Source of the DNA: Rhodocyclales bacterium RIFCSPLOWO2_02_FULL_63_24
Lineage (GTDB): Bacteria > Pseudomonadota > Gammaproteobacteria > Burkholderiales > Rhodocyclaceae
Direction: 5' to 3'
Assembly: GCA_001828935.1 (NCBI GenBank)
Contig: MHZX01000068.1
Coordinates: 1 to 56,844, forward strand
DNA length: 56,844 bases
Below are positions 8,245-16,596 of this stretch, piece by piece (position 1 is the first letter of the stretch; each line of letters starts with the position of its first letter). A program made the translations under genes and the position numbers. The notes under the pieces were generated by a model. The model ran no database searches. It saw only the letters and a program-made list of their open reading frames with translations, and had not been told where the DNA came from.

Positions 8245-8933
8245 TAGTTGTCCCGGGTCGACAGCCTCGTCGGGACACGGTATCCGGCTTCGACAGCCTT
8301 GGCTTCAAATCTTGCGGCCTCCCCCACCCGCCCGTCGATGTTGTAGATTTGGGCCACTTCCCAGCTGGCGTCGGCACTGCCGAGTTCGGCGGCGATATGC
8401 AGCCACTGTGCTGCGCGGCGCTCGCTGCGACGCAGACCATGGGTGCCTTCCATGTACATCATGGCGACGCGATACGCGGATTCCTTATCGCCGCGCAATG
8501 CCTGGGTAAGCTCATTACGATAGGCGACATCGCCGGACGGTTCTTCGATCGCGCCCGAAGAAAGCCGCGCGTCCCGCAGGGCCTGAAACGCCTTCCGGGC
8601 ACCGGCCTGAATGTCCTTGTCAGCCTGACTGTATTGGCTGCCTGGGAAATCCTTCTCGAACTCCTCGCTCAGCTTGACCAGTACGTCCGGCCGAATGGTC
8701 TGCTGAAGTTTTTGCCAGCGGGCTTCCATTGCCGCGGTGTAGAAACTCGCATGGCGCTCGCCCGCAGTTGCAGAATAATCCTGCGTATTCGCCAACGCGA
8801 GTTTCACGTGCTGACCCGTACCGAACGCACGTTCTTCGGACGCTTGTGCGACGATCGGTGACAAAAGGGCTGAGATACCCAACGCAGCGGCTAAGTACAG
8901 CCTAGTCTTTTGATTCAGTGATCTTGATTTCAT
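8241..8933 (-). CDS. Secreted Sel1/TPR-like repeat protein under a c-di-GMP riboswitch
   Basis: A 230-residue protein with a Sec signal peptide ('KTRLYLAAALGISALLSPIVAQASEE', cleavage likely after AQA). It ends in Sel1-like helical repeats: 'GDKESAYRVAMMYMEGTHGL', 'SERRAAQWLHIAAELGSADA', 'VAQIYNIDGRVGEAARFEAK'. Such repeats usually mediate protein-protein contacts in the periplasm. The start ATG at 8933 is fixed by an AAGGAG Shine-Dalgarno seven bases upstream and by the signal peptide; reading further upstream would run into the riboswitch leader. The leader (8934-9119) carries a GEMM-I aptamer, so expression should follow cellular c-di-GMP. No enzymatic motif was seen. Confidence 0.85.
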   Translation of the reverse strand: MKSRSLNQKTRLYLAAALGISALLSPIVAQASEERAFGTGQHVKLALANTQDYSATAGERHASFYTAAMEARWQKLQQTIRPDVLVKLSEEFEKDFPGSQYSQADKDIQAGARKAFQALRDARLSSGAIEEPSGDVAYRNELTQALRGDKESAYRVAMMYMEGTHGLRRSERRAAQWLHIAAELGSADASWEVAQIYNIDGRVGEAARFEAKAVEAGYRVPTRLSTRDNY

Positions 8934-9001
8934 GACGACACTCCTTAAAAAAACATCGGGTGCCGGCCATGCTGGTGACGTTGACGGATCCGCCAGGGCG
9001 G

Positions 9002-9091
9002 ACACGGCAGCTGGCGAGCATAGAACCTTGCGGTACTTTAGCCCCTGTAGCTTTGCGCCACCGGCTTTCGCCGGGTTTGCGTACTTCGTGT
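9002..9091 (-). promoter_or_regulatory. Cyclic di-GMP-I (GEMM) riboswitch aptamer
   Basis: On the minus strand the leader of the Sel1-like gene contains the GEMM-I core in order: a P1 strand ACACG, then GCAAACC, a CGG-CGAAAG-CCGG hairpin (GNRA tetraloop), GCGCAAAGC (tetraloop receptor side), GGGGCTAAAGTACC, a GCAA-looped second hairpin, and the closing P1 strand CGTGT. P1 pairs perfectly (ACACG with CGTGT). The order and spacing match the well-known Vc2 aptamer. Between the aptamer and the Shine-Dalgarno there is a CCGCC/GGCGG hairpin and, at 8947-8953, a run of seven T after a weak hairpin. This suggests a transcription-terminating expression platform. The in-line G/A that separates c-di-GMP from cGAMP specificity was not resolved by eye. 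Confidence 0.88.
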
Positions 9092-9125
9092 TTCCAAACA
9101 AAACAACCTTCCATACAGCGATTTC

Positions 9126-9154
9126 TTTGTAGCACACGCCGCTACCGAAGTCAA
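9126..9154 (-). promoter_or_regulatory. Sigma-70-type promoter of the riboswitch leader
   Basis: Minus strand: -35 TTGACT (9154-9149), a 17-bp spacer and -10 TACAAA (9131-9126). The predicted transcription start is near 9119, about 28 nt before the aptamer, which is the expected architecture for a riboswitch-controlled gene. The remaining intergenic DNA up to 9245 shows nothing else. Confidence 0.6.
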
Positions 9155-9245
9155 TAGCCGAGAAGTTCGGAAGAGTGTCCTGCTGCGCAGGGCGCTACTG
9201 GCTGCGTACTATCAACGGGCTGAATGACGAAAAACAAAGGGAGGC

Positions 9246-10868
9246 TCAGTTCTCCTCCGCCACCATGCGGATGGCGCCGCAGGGACATTCGGTGGCGCAG
9301 ATGCCGCAGCCCTTGCAGTAGTCGAGGTTGAATTCGAAGCCCTTGCCGGGGCCGAGCTTGATCACCGCATTGTCGGGGCAGACGCCATAGCAGTTGTCGC
9401 ACTCGAAGCAGTTGCCGCAGGACATGCAGCGGCGCGCCTCGAACAGCGCATTGCCTTCGTCCAGCCCGCCCAGCACTTCCTCGAAGGTCGACTGGCGGCG
9501 GATGATGTCGAGCACGGGACGTACGGTCTTCGGCGCGTCGGAGTAGTACCAGGGATTCATGCGCTCGAAGGTGGCGAGTTCGTTCTTCGCCGCCGGTGCG
9601 CACTGTTCGCCGCGCAGCCAGGCGTCGATGGCGCGCGCGGCCTTCTTGCCGTGACCGACGGCGACCGTGACGGTGCGCTCGTTGCCGGCCATGTCGCCGC
9701 CGGCGAAGACGCCGGGCTGGCCGGTCATCATGTCGCCATCGACCTCGATCATGCCGTCCTTGACGACCAGGCCGGGTACGTTCTCAAGCAGCGAGAGGTC
9801 GGTGTCCTGGCCCAGCGCCAGCACCACCGAGTCGGCCTCGATGCGCTCGAACTCGCCGGTCGGCTGCGGAAAGCCCTTGTCGTCGAGCGCCATCTTTTCG
9901 ACCATGATGTCGGACTCGCCGGCTTCCTTGATGGTCGACAGCCACTTGATCGAGATGCCTTCCTGCAGCGCATCCTCGACCTCGAAGTCGTGCGCCGGCA
10001 TTTTTTCGCGAGTGCGGCGATAGACGATGATCGCCTCTTCGGCGCCGAGGCGCTTGGCGGTGCGGGCGACGTCGATCGCGGTGTTGCCGCCGCCGTAGAC
10101 CACTACCTTGCGGCCCAGCATCGGCGCGGCTTCGCCTTCCATGCCACGCAGCACTGCGACCGCGTCGAGTACCTTGCTGGCGTCGCCGGCGGGGATGTAG
10201 GCGCGCTTGGCGATGTGCGCGCCGACGCCGAGGAACACCGCGTCGAAGCCGTCCTGCATCGCCTCGGCCACATTGGTGACCTTGGTCCGCAGTTGCAGTT
10301 CGACGCCGAAGTCAAGCAGGCGCTGGATTTCGGCATCGAGCACTTCGCGCGGCAGGCGATATTTCGGGATGCCGAAGCGCATCATGCCGCCGGCCAGCGG
10401 CGCTGCCTCGTAGATTACTGCCTTGTGGCCGCGGCGCGTCAGGTGGTAGGCGGCCGACAGCCCGGCCGGACCGGAGCCGATGACCAGCACGCGCTTGCCG
10501 CTGGCCGCCGCTGCCGGCGCGAACTGCCAGCCGTGCTTGATGGCCTCGTCGCCGAGAAAGCGCTCGACCGAATTGATGCCGACTGCGGAATCGATGTGCT
10601 GCCGGTTGCAGGCGCCCTCGCAGGGGTGGTAGCAGACGCGGCCCATGATGGCTGGCAGCGGATTGTTCTCGGTGAGCGAGCGCCAGGCCGTTTCATAGTC
10701 GCCGCTTTCGGCGTGGAACAGCCAGCCCTGGATGTTCTCGCCAGCGGGGCAGGTGGCATTGCAGGGCGGCAGGCGGTCGACGTACTCGGGGCGGAAAGTG
10801 CGCCACGATCCGGTGCGGTTGGCCAGCGAGGAGCCCGGATTGAGGGTGATGGCGAAGGGCTTGTCCAT
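9246..10868 (-). CDS. GltD-like FAD/NAD(P) subunit of 2-oxoacid oxidoreductase fused to a 2[4Fe-4S] ferredoxin
   Basis: A 540-residue electron-transfer subunit. Domain order: a Cys-rich N-terminal Fer4-type domain ('CNATCPAGENIQGWL', 'CYHPCEGACNR'), an FAD-binding GxGxxG ('VIGSGPAGLSAAYHL'), an NAD(P)-binding region ('VYGGGNTAIDVARTAKRLGA'), and a C-terminal ferredoxin with two clusters ('CDNCYGVCPDNA', 'CKGCGICATECPCGA'). It resembles PadH of phenylglyoxylate dehydrogenase and glutamate synthase small subunits. It should pass electrons from the thiamine-diphosphate core to NAD(P)+, or the reverse. Start ATG 10868 sits one base after the stop of the beta subunit. The fused C-terminal ferredoxin replaces a separate delta subunit. 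Confidence 0.9.
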   Translation of the reverse strand: MDKPFAITLNPGSSLANRTGSWRTFRPEYVDRLPPCNATCPAGENIQGWLFHAESGDYETAWRSLTENNPLPAIMGRVCYHPCEGACNRQHIDSAVGINSVERFLGDEAIKHGWQFAPAAAASGKRVLVIGSGPAGLSAAYHLTRRGHKAVIYEAAPLAGGMMRFGIPKYRLPREVLDAEIQRLLDFGVELQLRTKVTNVAEAMQDGFDAVFLGVGAHIAKRAYIPAGDASKVLDAVAVLRGMEGEAAPMLGRKVVVYGGGNTAIDVARTAKRLGAEEAIIVYRRTREKMPAHDFEVEDALQEGISIKWLSTIKEAGESDIMVEKMALDDKGFPQPTGEFERIEADSVVLALGQDTDLSLLENVPGLVVKDGMIEVDGDMMTGQPGVFAGGDMAGNERTVTVAVGHGKKAARAIDAWLRGEQCAPAAKNELATFERMNPWYYSDAPKTVRPVLDIIRRQSTFEEVLGGLDEGNALFEARRCMSCGNCFECDNCYGVCPDNAVIKLGPGKGFEFNLDYCKGCGICATECPCGAIRMVAEEN

Positions 10869-10869
10869 T

Positions 10870-11889
10870 TCAGTGGCCCTCCTGGCGGGCTTGCAGCCGG
10901 TACTTGCGGATGTTCTTGTCGGCCAGTGCCTGGATGTGCGCAATGGTTTCCACGGCGGGATTCTTGCCGAACAGGTGGGCGTAGCGCTTTTGCGGCCGTA
11001 GATACTCCTCGACCGGCAGCGGCCGCCGTATCGCCAGCACCGACTTTACCTCGCCGTGCTCGGCCTCGAATACCGGGAAGATGCCGGTTTCCTTGGCCAG
11101 CCGCGCCATGCGGATGGTGTCGTGCGAGGCGGTGCCCCAGCCTAGCGGACAGGGCACCAGGATGTGGATGTAGCGCGCGCCGCGCATGCCCATCGCTTTG
11201 GCGACCTTGTATTCGAGGTCGCGCAGGTCGGCCACGGTGGCGGTGGCGACGTAGGGAATCTCGTGCGCCATGGCGATGGCGGGGACGAACTTGCCCTGGC
11301 CGAAGGGATTGCCCGGTTCGGGGCCGAGCGGCATGGTGGTCGCCGTGCGCGCCGCCGGCGGCGTGGCGGAACTACGCTGCACGCCGGTGTTCATGTAGCC
11401 GCCGTTGTCGTAGCAGATGTAGAGCACGTCATCGTTGCGCTCGAACATGCCGGACAGGCAGCCGAAGCCGATGTCGGTGGTGCCGCCGTCGCCGCCCTGG
11501 GCGACGACGCGGACATCGCCGCCTTGCCCCTTCTGGCGCTTCACCTTGATCGCCGCGGAGATACCAGTAGCTACCGCCGCCGTGTTGCCGAACAGCGAGT
11601 GAATCCATGGAATCTGCCAGGAGGTTTCCGGGTAGGGCGTGGAGAAGACTTCTAGGCAGCCGGTGGCGTTGGCCGCAATCAGTTGCCGGTCGGTGGCGTT
11701 CATCGCGGCGTCGATCGCGTAGCGCGCCCCGAGCGCTTCGCCGCAGCCCTGGCAGGCGCGATGCCCTGAGTTGATCGAGTTGGTGCGCTGCATGTTGGCC
11801 TGGACCGAGCGCTCTTCCGGCGCCAGCAGCCGGTTGCCGACGGTGAAGGTGCCGGTCTGGTAGAACTTGACGGTTTGTAATCCGTTCAT
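10870..11889 (-). CDS. 2-oxoacid:acceptor oxidoreductase, beta subunit (TPP-binding)
   Basis: A 339-residue PorB-type subunit. Thiamine diphosphate and Mg binding is shown by 'GGDGGTTDIGFG' followed by 'ICYDNGGYMNTG'. Cysteines for the proximal [4Fe-4S] cluster lie in 'HRACQGCGEALGAR', 'ATGCLEVF' and the late 'LVPCPLGWG'. Together with alpha and gamma subunits it would oxidatively decarboxylate a 2-oxoacid to the acyl-CoA. The start ATG 11889 has a GGAGG Shine-Dalgarno ten bases upstream; reading ten codons further up would include it. A repeat-bearing 124-bp spacer separates it from the alpha gene. Confidence 0.9.
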   Translation of the reverse strand: MNGLQTVKFYQTGTFTVGNRLLAPEERSVQANMQRTNSINSGHRACQGCGEALGARYAIDAAMNATDRQLIAANATGCLEVFSTPYPETSWQIPWIHSLFGNTAAVATGISAAIKVKRQKGQGGDVRVVAQGGDGGTTDIGFGCLSGMFERNDDVLYICYDNGGYMNTGVQRSSATPPAARTATTMPLGPEPGNPFGQGKFVPAIAMAHEIPYVATATVADLRDLEYKVAKAMGMRGARYIHILVPCPLGWGTASHDTIRMARLAKETGIFPVFEAEHGEVKSVLAIRRPLPVEEYLRPQKRYAHLFGKNPAVETIAHIQALADKNIRKYRLQARQEGH

Positions 11890-11971
11890 GGTGTTGTCGC
11901 CTCCGCAGGGCCGCCCCAAGGAGGCGACGAGTCAGTGGATTGGAAGCCGCGCCGCGGCTGAACCGTTGTCA

Positions 11972-12003
11972 CCCCCTTCAGGAAGGGGGCTGGGGGGAAG
12001 GGC
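11972..12003. repeat. Short G-rich interspersed repeat with hairpin
   Basis: CCCCCTTC-AG-GAAGGGGG forms an 8-bp perfect stem (11972-11989) and continues into GCTGGGGGGAAGGG. The portion AAGGGGGCTGGGGG recurs at 21280 inside the cobalamin adenosyltransferase gene. Here it lies in the 124-bp gap between the alpha and beta genes of the oxidoreductase operon. It could attenuate or stabilise the mRNA. Confidence 0.6.
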
Positions 12004-12013
12004 GTATTCATTC

Positions 12014-13267
12014 CTAGGCGATCTTGGAAGCCACGGTGCCGACGTCGCGCAGCATGCTTTCCGCCGCCGGCCCCGAGCGCCGCGTCTGCCGTTCGCGTTC
12101 GAGTTGCCGGTTGACCACCTTCCAGTCGAGGTCGAGGAAGGTCAGCAATTCCAGGTCGTCGCGGCCGGCCTTCTCGAACAGCGTCGTCAGCGATTTGACC
12201 GTGATGGCGCGGCCGCCAAGGCCGGCGACCACGGTGTAACCCTTGAGCCCCATGCCGGTGACGGCCATCCGCACGTTGGTTGCGACGATGCCGCCGATGC
12301 CGACGGCGAGGCTCTTCTCCAGCACCAGGAAACGCTTGCAGTGCTTCAGCGCCGCGGCCACCTCGGTCAGCGGGAAGGGCCGAAAGCTGGTGATGCCGAG
12401 CACGCCGATCTTGTGCCCGGCGGCGCGCATTTCATCCACGGTGTCCTTGATGGTGCCCAGCACCGAGCCCATGGCGATGACCATGGTCTCCGCGTCGTCG
12501 GCGCGATAGGTGTGGATCAGGCCGCCGGTGGTGCGGCCGAAGACCTTGTGGAACTCCTCGGCCAGTTGCGGAATGCGTTCCAACGCCTGCATCTGCTTGG
12601 CATGGGCGAGGTAGCGCACTTCCATGAAGGCTTCCGGCCCGACCATGGCGCCGATCGACACCGGTTCGGCCGGATCGAGCACCTGGCGCGGCTCGTAGGG
12701 CGGCAGGAAGGCATCGACCTGCTCCTGGGTCGGGATATCGACGCGCTCGTAGGCGTGGGTCAGGATGAAGCCGTCCATGCACACCATCACCGGCAGGCTG
12801 AGTTCCTCGGCCAGCTTGAAGGCCTGGATATGCAGATCAAGTGCTTCCTGGTTGGTTTCGGCGAACAGCTGGATCCAGCCACAATCGCGCTGCGAGAGCG
12901 AATCGGAATGGTCGTTCCAGATGTTGATCGGCGCGCCGATGGCGCGGTTGGCCACCGTCATGACGATGGGCAGGCCGAGCCCGGAGGCGTTGTACACGGC
13001 TTCGACCATGAACAGCAGACCTTGCGATGCGGTCGCCGTGTAGCTGCGGGCGCCGGCGGCGGAGGAGCCGATGGCGACGGACATCGCGGCGAACTCGGAT
13101 TCGACGTTGATGAACTCGCAGTCGCGCAAGTCGCCCGATTTGACCATTTCGCCGAGACCTTCGACGATGTGGGTCTGCGGCGAAATCGGGTAGGCGCAAA
13201 TCACTTCGGGCCGGCACAGGGCGACCGCTTCGGCCACGGCATGGGAACCTTCACACTGCTTAAGCAT
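12014..13267 (-). CDS. 2-oxoacid:acceptor oxidoreductase, alpha subunit
   Basis: A 417-residue PorA-type subunit. It has the N-terminal pyrimidine-binding fold ('AYPISPQTHIVEGLGEM', 'NVESEFAAMSVAIGSSAAG', 'TATASQGLLFMVEAVYNAS'), the middle segment 'NIWNDHSDSLSQRDCGWIQ', and the transketolase C-terminal-like domain ('MGSVLGTIKDTVDEM', 'FRPFPLTEVAAAL', 'LEKSLAVGIGG'). It matches the PadG/PorA group, which acts on phenylglyoxylate, pyruvate or related 2-oxoacids. The substrate cannot be decided from sequence alone. Its start overlaps the gamma stop by eight bases, indicating one operon. Confidence 0.88.
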   Translation of the reverse strand: MLKQCEGSHAVAEAVALCRPEVICAYPISPQTHIVEGLGEMVKSGDLRDCEFINVESEFAAMSVAIGSSAAGARSYTATASQGLLFMVEAVYNASGLGLPIVMTVANRAIGAPINIWNDHSDSLSQRDCGWIQLFAETNQEALDLHIQAFKLAEELSLPVMVCMDGFILTHAYERVDIPTQEQVDAFLPPYEPRQVLDPAEPVSIGAMVGPEAFMEVRYLAHAKQMQALERIPQLAEEFHKVFGRTTGGLIHTYRADDAETMVIAMGSVLGTIKDTVDEMRAAGHKIGVLGITSFRPFPLTEVAAALKHCKRFLVLEKSLAVGIGGIVATNVRMAVTGMGLKGYTVVAGLGGRAITVKSLTTLFEKAGRDDLELLTFLDLDWKVVNRQLERERQTRRSGPAAESMLRDVGTVASKIA

Positions 13268-13856
13268 GGGCGGCCTCCTGGCGGCGCGTTTCTTCCATCT
13301 TGACGCGAACGAAGTTGTAGGCTTCCGTCGCCCCCGCGACGTTGCCGAGGGCCACCTTGCCCGAGAATTTGTCGTTGATGGCCATGACCACCGATTCCAG
13401 GCGGATGACCTTGGACACCGCGGCGAAGCCGCCCAGCAGCGGCACGTTGGGTACCGGCCGGCCGACGTGCTTGAGCGCCAGTTCCATGGCCGGCACGGTG
13501 CATAGCCGTTCGTGGCGCCAGTCGCGGACGAAGTCGCCGAGGCCGAGCTGGTCGAAGCTCTTGCTGGTGTTGATCAGGATGTAGCCGTCTTTCTTCAGTC
13601 CGGCGAAGACATCGACCTGATGCAGCAGGGTCGGGTCCTGGATGATGATCGCGTCGGGCTCCATGATCGGCTCGCGCAGGCGTATCTCTTTGTCGGCGAT
13701 GCGACAGAAGGCCACCACCGGCGCTCCCATGCGCTCCGAACCGAAGCTGGGGAAGGCCTGCGCGTGCCGGCCTTCTTCGAACGCGGCGACCGATAGCATC
13801 TCGGCCGCGGTGACGACGCCCTGACCGCCGCGGCCGTGTATTCGAACCTGGAACAT
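13260..13856 (-). CDS. 2-oxoacid:acceptor oxidoreductase, gamma subunit
   Basis: A 198-residue PorG-type subunit and the first gene of the four-gene operon. Diagnostic segments are the N-terminal 'IHGRGGQGVVTAAEMLS', 'FPSFGSERMGAPVVAFCRI' and 'DAIIIQDPTLL', then 'LGGFAAVSKVI'. This domain binds CoA in related enzymes. Gene order gamma-alpha-beta-FAD/Fd resembles the pad and por clusters of Rhodocyclales. The operon is divergent from aroG, with about 140 bp between them for both promoters. Confidence 0.9.
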   Translation of the reverse strand: MFQVRIHGRGGQGVVTAAEMLSVAAFEEGRHAQAFPSFGSERMGAPVVAFCRIADKEIRLREPIMEPDAIIIQDPTLLHQVDVFAGLKKDGYILINTSKSFDQLGLGDFVRDWRHERLCTVPAMELALKHVGRPVPNVPLLGGFAAVSKVIRLESVVMAINDKFSGKVALGNVAGATEAYNFVRVKMEETRRQEAAHA

Positions 13857-13995
13857 GATTCCCCCCTGTTTTTGTTCGATCGTGACGACTTTACGCCTTG
13901 GCGGGTCGATTGGGAATCAGGGAAATCCGCAATCGGAAAGCCCGACCCGCGCACGACCGGTAGAATCACGCTTTTCCCCGCATCCAGGCCGAAGC

Positions 13996-15063
13996 ATGAA
14001 ACACATCACCGATGACGTCCGCATTCGCGAGATCAAGGAACTCTCGCCTCCCGCGCACATCCTGCGCGAGTTTCCCACCACCGACGCGGCAGCCGATACG
14101 ACCTATGAGGCGCGCCAGGCGGTGCATCGCGTGCTGCACGGCGCCGACGACCGGCTGGTGGTGGTGGTCGGCCCCTGCTCGATCCACGACTATGCGGCGG
14201 CGATGGAGTATGCGCGCAAGCTGCGCCAGGAAGGAGAGCGCTTCGCCGACGACCTGCTGATCCTGATGCGCGTGTATTTCGAGAAGCCGCGCACCACGGT
14301 GGGCTGGAAGGGGTTGATCAACGATCCGCGCATGGATGGCAGCTTCAGGATCAACGAAGGCCTGCGCCTGGCGCGCAAGCTGCTGTGGGAGATCAACGAG
14401 CTGGGCCTGCCGGCGGCCACCGAGTTCCTCGACACCATTACGCCGCAGTACACGGCGGACCTGATCAGCTGGGGCGCGATCGGCGCCCGCACCACGGAGT
14501 CGCAGGTGCATCGCGAACTGGCCTCGGGCCTTTCCTGTCCGGTCGGATTCAAGAACGGCACCGACGGCAACATCAAGATTGCGGTCGATGCGATCAAGGC
14601 CTCCGCCAGCCCCCACCATTTCCTCTCGGTGACCAAGGCCGGCCATTCGGCCATCGTCTCGACCAACGGCAACGAGGACTGCCACGTCATCCTGCGCGGC
14701 GGCAAGACCACCAACTATGACGCCGCATCAGTGGACGCGGCCTGTGTCGAACTCGGCAAGTCCGGCCTCGCCGCCCGCGTCATGGTGGATTTCTCGCATG
14801 CCAACAGCAGCAAGCAGTTCAAGCGCCAGATCGAAGTGGCGCGCGATGTCGCCGCCCAGATGGCGGTCGGCGAGGACCGCATCTTCGGTGTCATGATCGA
14901 ATCCCATCTCAGGGAAGGTCGCCAGGATCTGACGCCGGGCAAGCCGCTCGAATATGGCGTTTCGGTCACCGATGCCTGCCTCGGCTGGGATGACACGGTG
15001 GTGGCGCTGGAGATCCTGGCCGACGCCGTGAAGGCGCGACGGATTGCGCTGGCTGAGCGTTAG
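13996..15063 (+). CDS. aroG: 3-deoxy-D-arabino-heptulosonate-7-phosphate synthase, class I alpha
   Basis: First enzyme of the shikimate pathway (phosphoenolpyruvate plus erythrose 4-phosphate). The 355-residue length is the usual one for the AroF/G/H type. Visible motifs: 'VVVGPCSIHDYAAAMEYA' with the metal-binding Cys, 'RVYFEKPRTTVGWKGLINDP' for PEP and E4P binding, 'GARTTESQVHRELASGL', 'VGFKNGTDG', 'VMVDFSHANSSK' (metal His) and 'GVSVTDACLGWDDT'. All catalytic residues are present. ATG 13996 was chosen from the family N-terminus 'DDVRIREIKELSPP'. A possible -10 TAGAAT lies at 13961-13966. Which aromatic amino acid inhibits it cannot be told. Confidence 0.95.
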   Translation: MKHITDDVRIREIKELSPPAHILREFPTTDAAADTTYEARQAVHRVLHGADDRLVVVVGPCSIHDYAAAMEYARKLRQEGERFADDLLILMRVYFEKPRTTVGWKGLINDPRMDGSFRINEGLRLARKLLWEINELGLPAATEFLDTITPQYTADLISWGAIGARTTESQVHRELASGLSCPVGFKNGTDGNIKIAVDAIKASASPHHFLSVTKAGHSAIVSTNGNEDCHVILRGGKTTNYDAASVDAACVELGKSGLAARVMVDFSHANSSKQFKRQIEVARDVAAQMAVGEDRIFGVMIESHLREGRQDLTPGKPLEYGVSVTDACLGWDDTVVALEILADAVKARRIALAER

Positions 15064-15090
15064 CCAAGCGCTGGCTGCAGACTCGCGACG

Positions 15091-16596
15091 ATGACCGGCC
15101 GCCTGTTCGCCGCGCTGCTGGTCCTGACGCTGGCCTTCCGCTTCTGGCTGGCGGCCGTCTTTCCAATCACCGGCGACGAGGCCTATTTCATCTGGTGGGG
15201 CTGGAAACCGGATTGGGGTTTCTACGACCATCCGCCGATGATCGGCTGGTGGCTCGCCGCACTGCTGCAAGTTGGCGACGCCGAATGGTGGCTGCGTCTG
15301 CCGGTCATCCTGCAGCCGGCGCTGCTGGCCCTGGCGGTGTATGGGGCGCTGCCGCGCCTGATTCAGGGGCTGGGCGAGGAACGCCGGCTCTGGGCCGCCG
15401 TGCTGGTCCTGCTGGCGCCGGTGAATGTCTGGAACGTGTTCATTACCACCGACACGCCGTTGATCTATTTCAGCGTGGGGTCCGGCCTGGCGTGGATCCG
15501 CGCCTGCCGCGACGACGCCCCGCGCTGGTACCTGGCGGCAGGCCTGCTACTGGCGGGCGCGGTGCTTTCGAAGTACTTCGCGGCGATCCTCGGCTTCGCC
15601 TATCTGGTGGATGTGCTGCGGCGGCGCCGGCCGGGCGCCTGGGTGGGCCTCGCCATCGCCTACGCCTGCACGCTGCCTGCGCTGGCGCTGATGGCGTGGT
15701 GGAACAGCGGCCACTGTTGGCCGAACTACATGTTCAACTTCGTCAATCGCCACGGCGATGCGGGCTGGTCGCTGAAGACGCCGCTGCTCTATGCCGTGAC
15801 GCTGGTTTATGTGCTGGGGCCGCCGGTGCTGTGGCTGGCCTGGCGCAATCGCCGCGTCACCAGCGCCGACTCTTCAATCCCTTCCGCATTGACGACCCTG
15901 GCCTGGCTGCCCTTCCTGCTGTTCGCCGTGCTCTCGCTGGTCAAGCAGATCGGCTTGCACTGGCTGTTGTCCTTCGTGCCCTTCGTCCTGATCTGGCTGA
16001 CCCTGCGCCTGGCGCCCGCCAGCCTGCGCAGGCTCGGCCTGTTCTTCGCCGGTTTCGCGACGCTGCACATCGCAGCGGTGCTGGTCGTGTCCCGGGTTCC
16101 GCTCGAAACCTGGCAGCAGACGCGGCTTTACGACGGCATCGTGCTCAGCTTCGAGCATCGTGCACTGGCGCGCGAACTGCAGCCGTATGGAAAGGACTGG
16201 GTGCTGGCGATGGACGGCTATTCGAATGCCGTGACGCTGGGCTACAATCTGCGCCAGTACGTGGTGGTTTTCGGCGAGGCGTCGAGCCACGCCCGGCACG
16301 ACGACCTGGCGACCGATTTCCGCGCGCTGGCGGGCCGCAACATCCTGATCCTGAGGAAGTCGGCGCCGAACCTCGACGATTACCGCAGGTATTTCCGCGA
16401 GGTCAGCACGGACAGCTTCGAAATCCGCGGCGCCCGTTTCTGGCGGGTCAAGGGCGAGGGTTTCGATTACCCTGCCTATCGCGACGGGGTGCTGGCCGGC
16501 GTCAGACAGAAGTACTATGCGCTGCCAGGCTGGTTGCCGCAGACCGCCTGCTACATGTGCGACAGATATTTCCCGGGGGACGCGTGTCATCGTTGA
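15091..16596 (+). CDS. GT39-type integral-membrane glycosyltransferase (ArnT/PMT-like)
   Basis: A 501-residue polytopic membrane protein with roughly ten hydrophobic segments. The signature of lipid-phosphate-dependent GT39/GT83 enzymes is visible: 'FPITGDEAYFIWWGW' (catalytic acidic pair DE in the first periplasmic loop) followed by 'YDHPPMIGWWLAALL', then 'FITTDTPLIYFSVGSGLAW'. The enzyme should transfer a sugar from a polyprenyl-phosphate donor to a lipid or protein on the periplasmic side; acceptor unknown. It overlaps the downstream UbiA-like gene, whose product makes polyprenyl-linked phosphosugar in the family. The pair may therefore supply and use a lipid-linked pentose. Confidence 0.88.
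   Translation: MTGRLFAALLVLTLAFRFWLAAVFPITGDEAYFIWWGWKPDWGFYDHPPMIGWWLAALLQVGDAEWWLRLPVILQPALLALAVYGALPRLIQGLGEERRLWAAVLVLLAPVNVWNVFITTDTPLIYFSVGSGLAWIRACRDDAPRWYLAAGLLLAGAVLSKYFAAILGFAYLVDVLRRRRPGAWVGLAIAYACTLPALALMAWWNSGHCWPNYMFNFVNRHGDAGWSLKTPLLYAVTLVYVLGPPVLWLAWRNRRVTSADSSIPSALTTLAWLPFLLFAVLSLVKQIGLHWLLSFVPFVLIWLTLRLAPASLRRLGLFFAGFATLHIAAVLVVSRVPLETWQQTRLYDGIVLSFEHRALARELQPYGKDWVLAMDGYSNAVTLGYNLRQYVVVFGEASSHARHDDLATDFRALAGRNILILRKSAPNLDDYRRYFREVSTDSFEIRGARFWRVKGEGFDYPAYRDGVLAGVRQKYYALPGWLPQTACYMCDRYFPGDACHR

Noticed and set aside
9651..11549. A long plus-strand open frame of 632 codons over the oxidoreductase genes
   Set aside because: Composition-driven shadow of the beta and flavoprotein genes; the translated sequence has no family motif.
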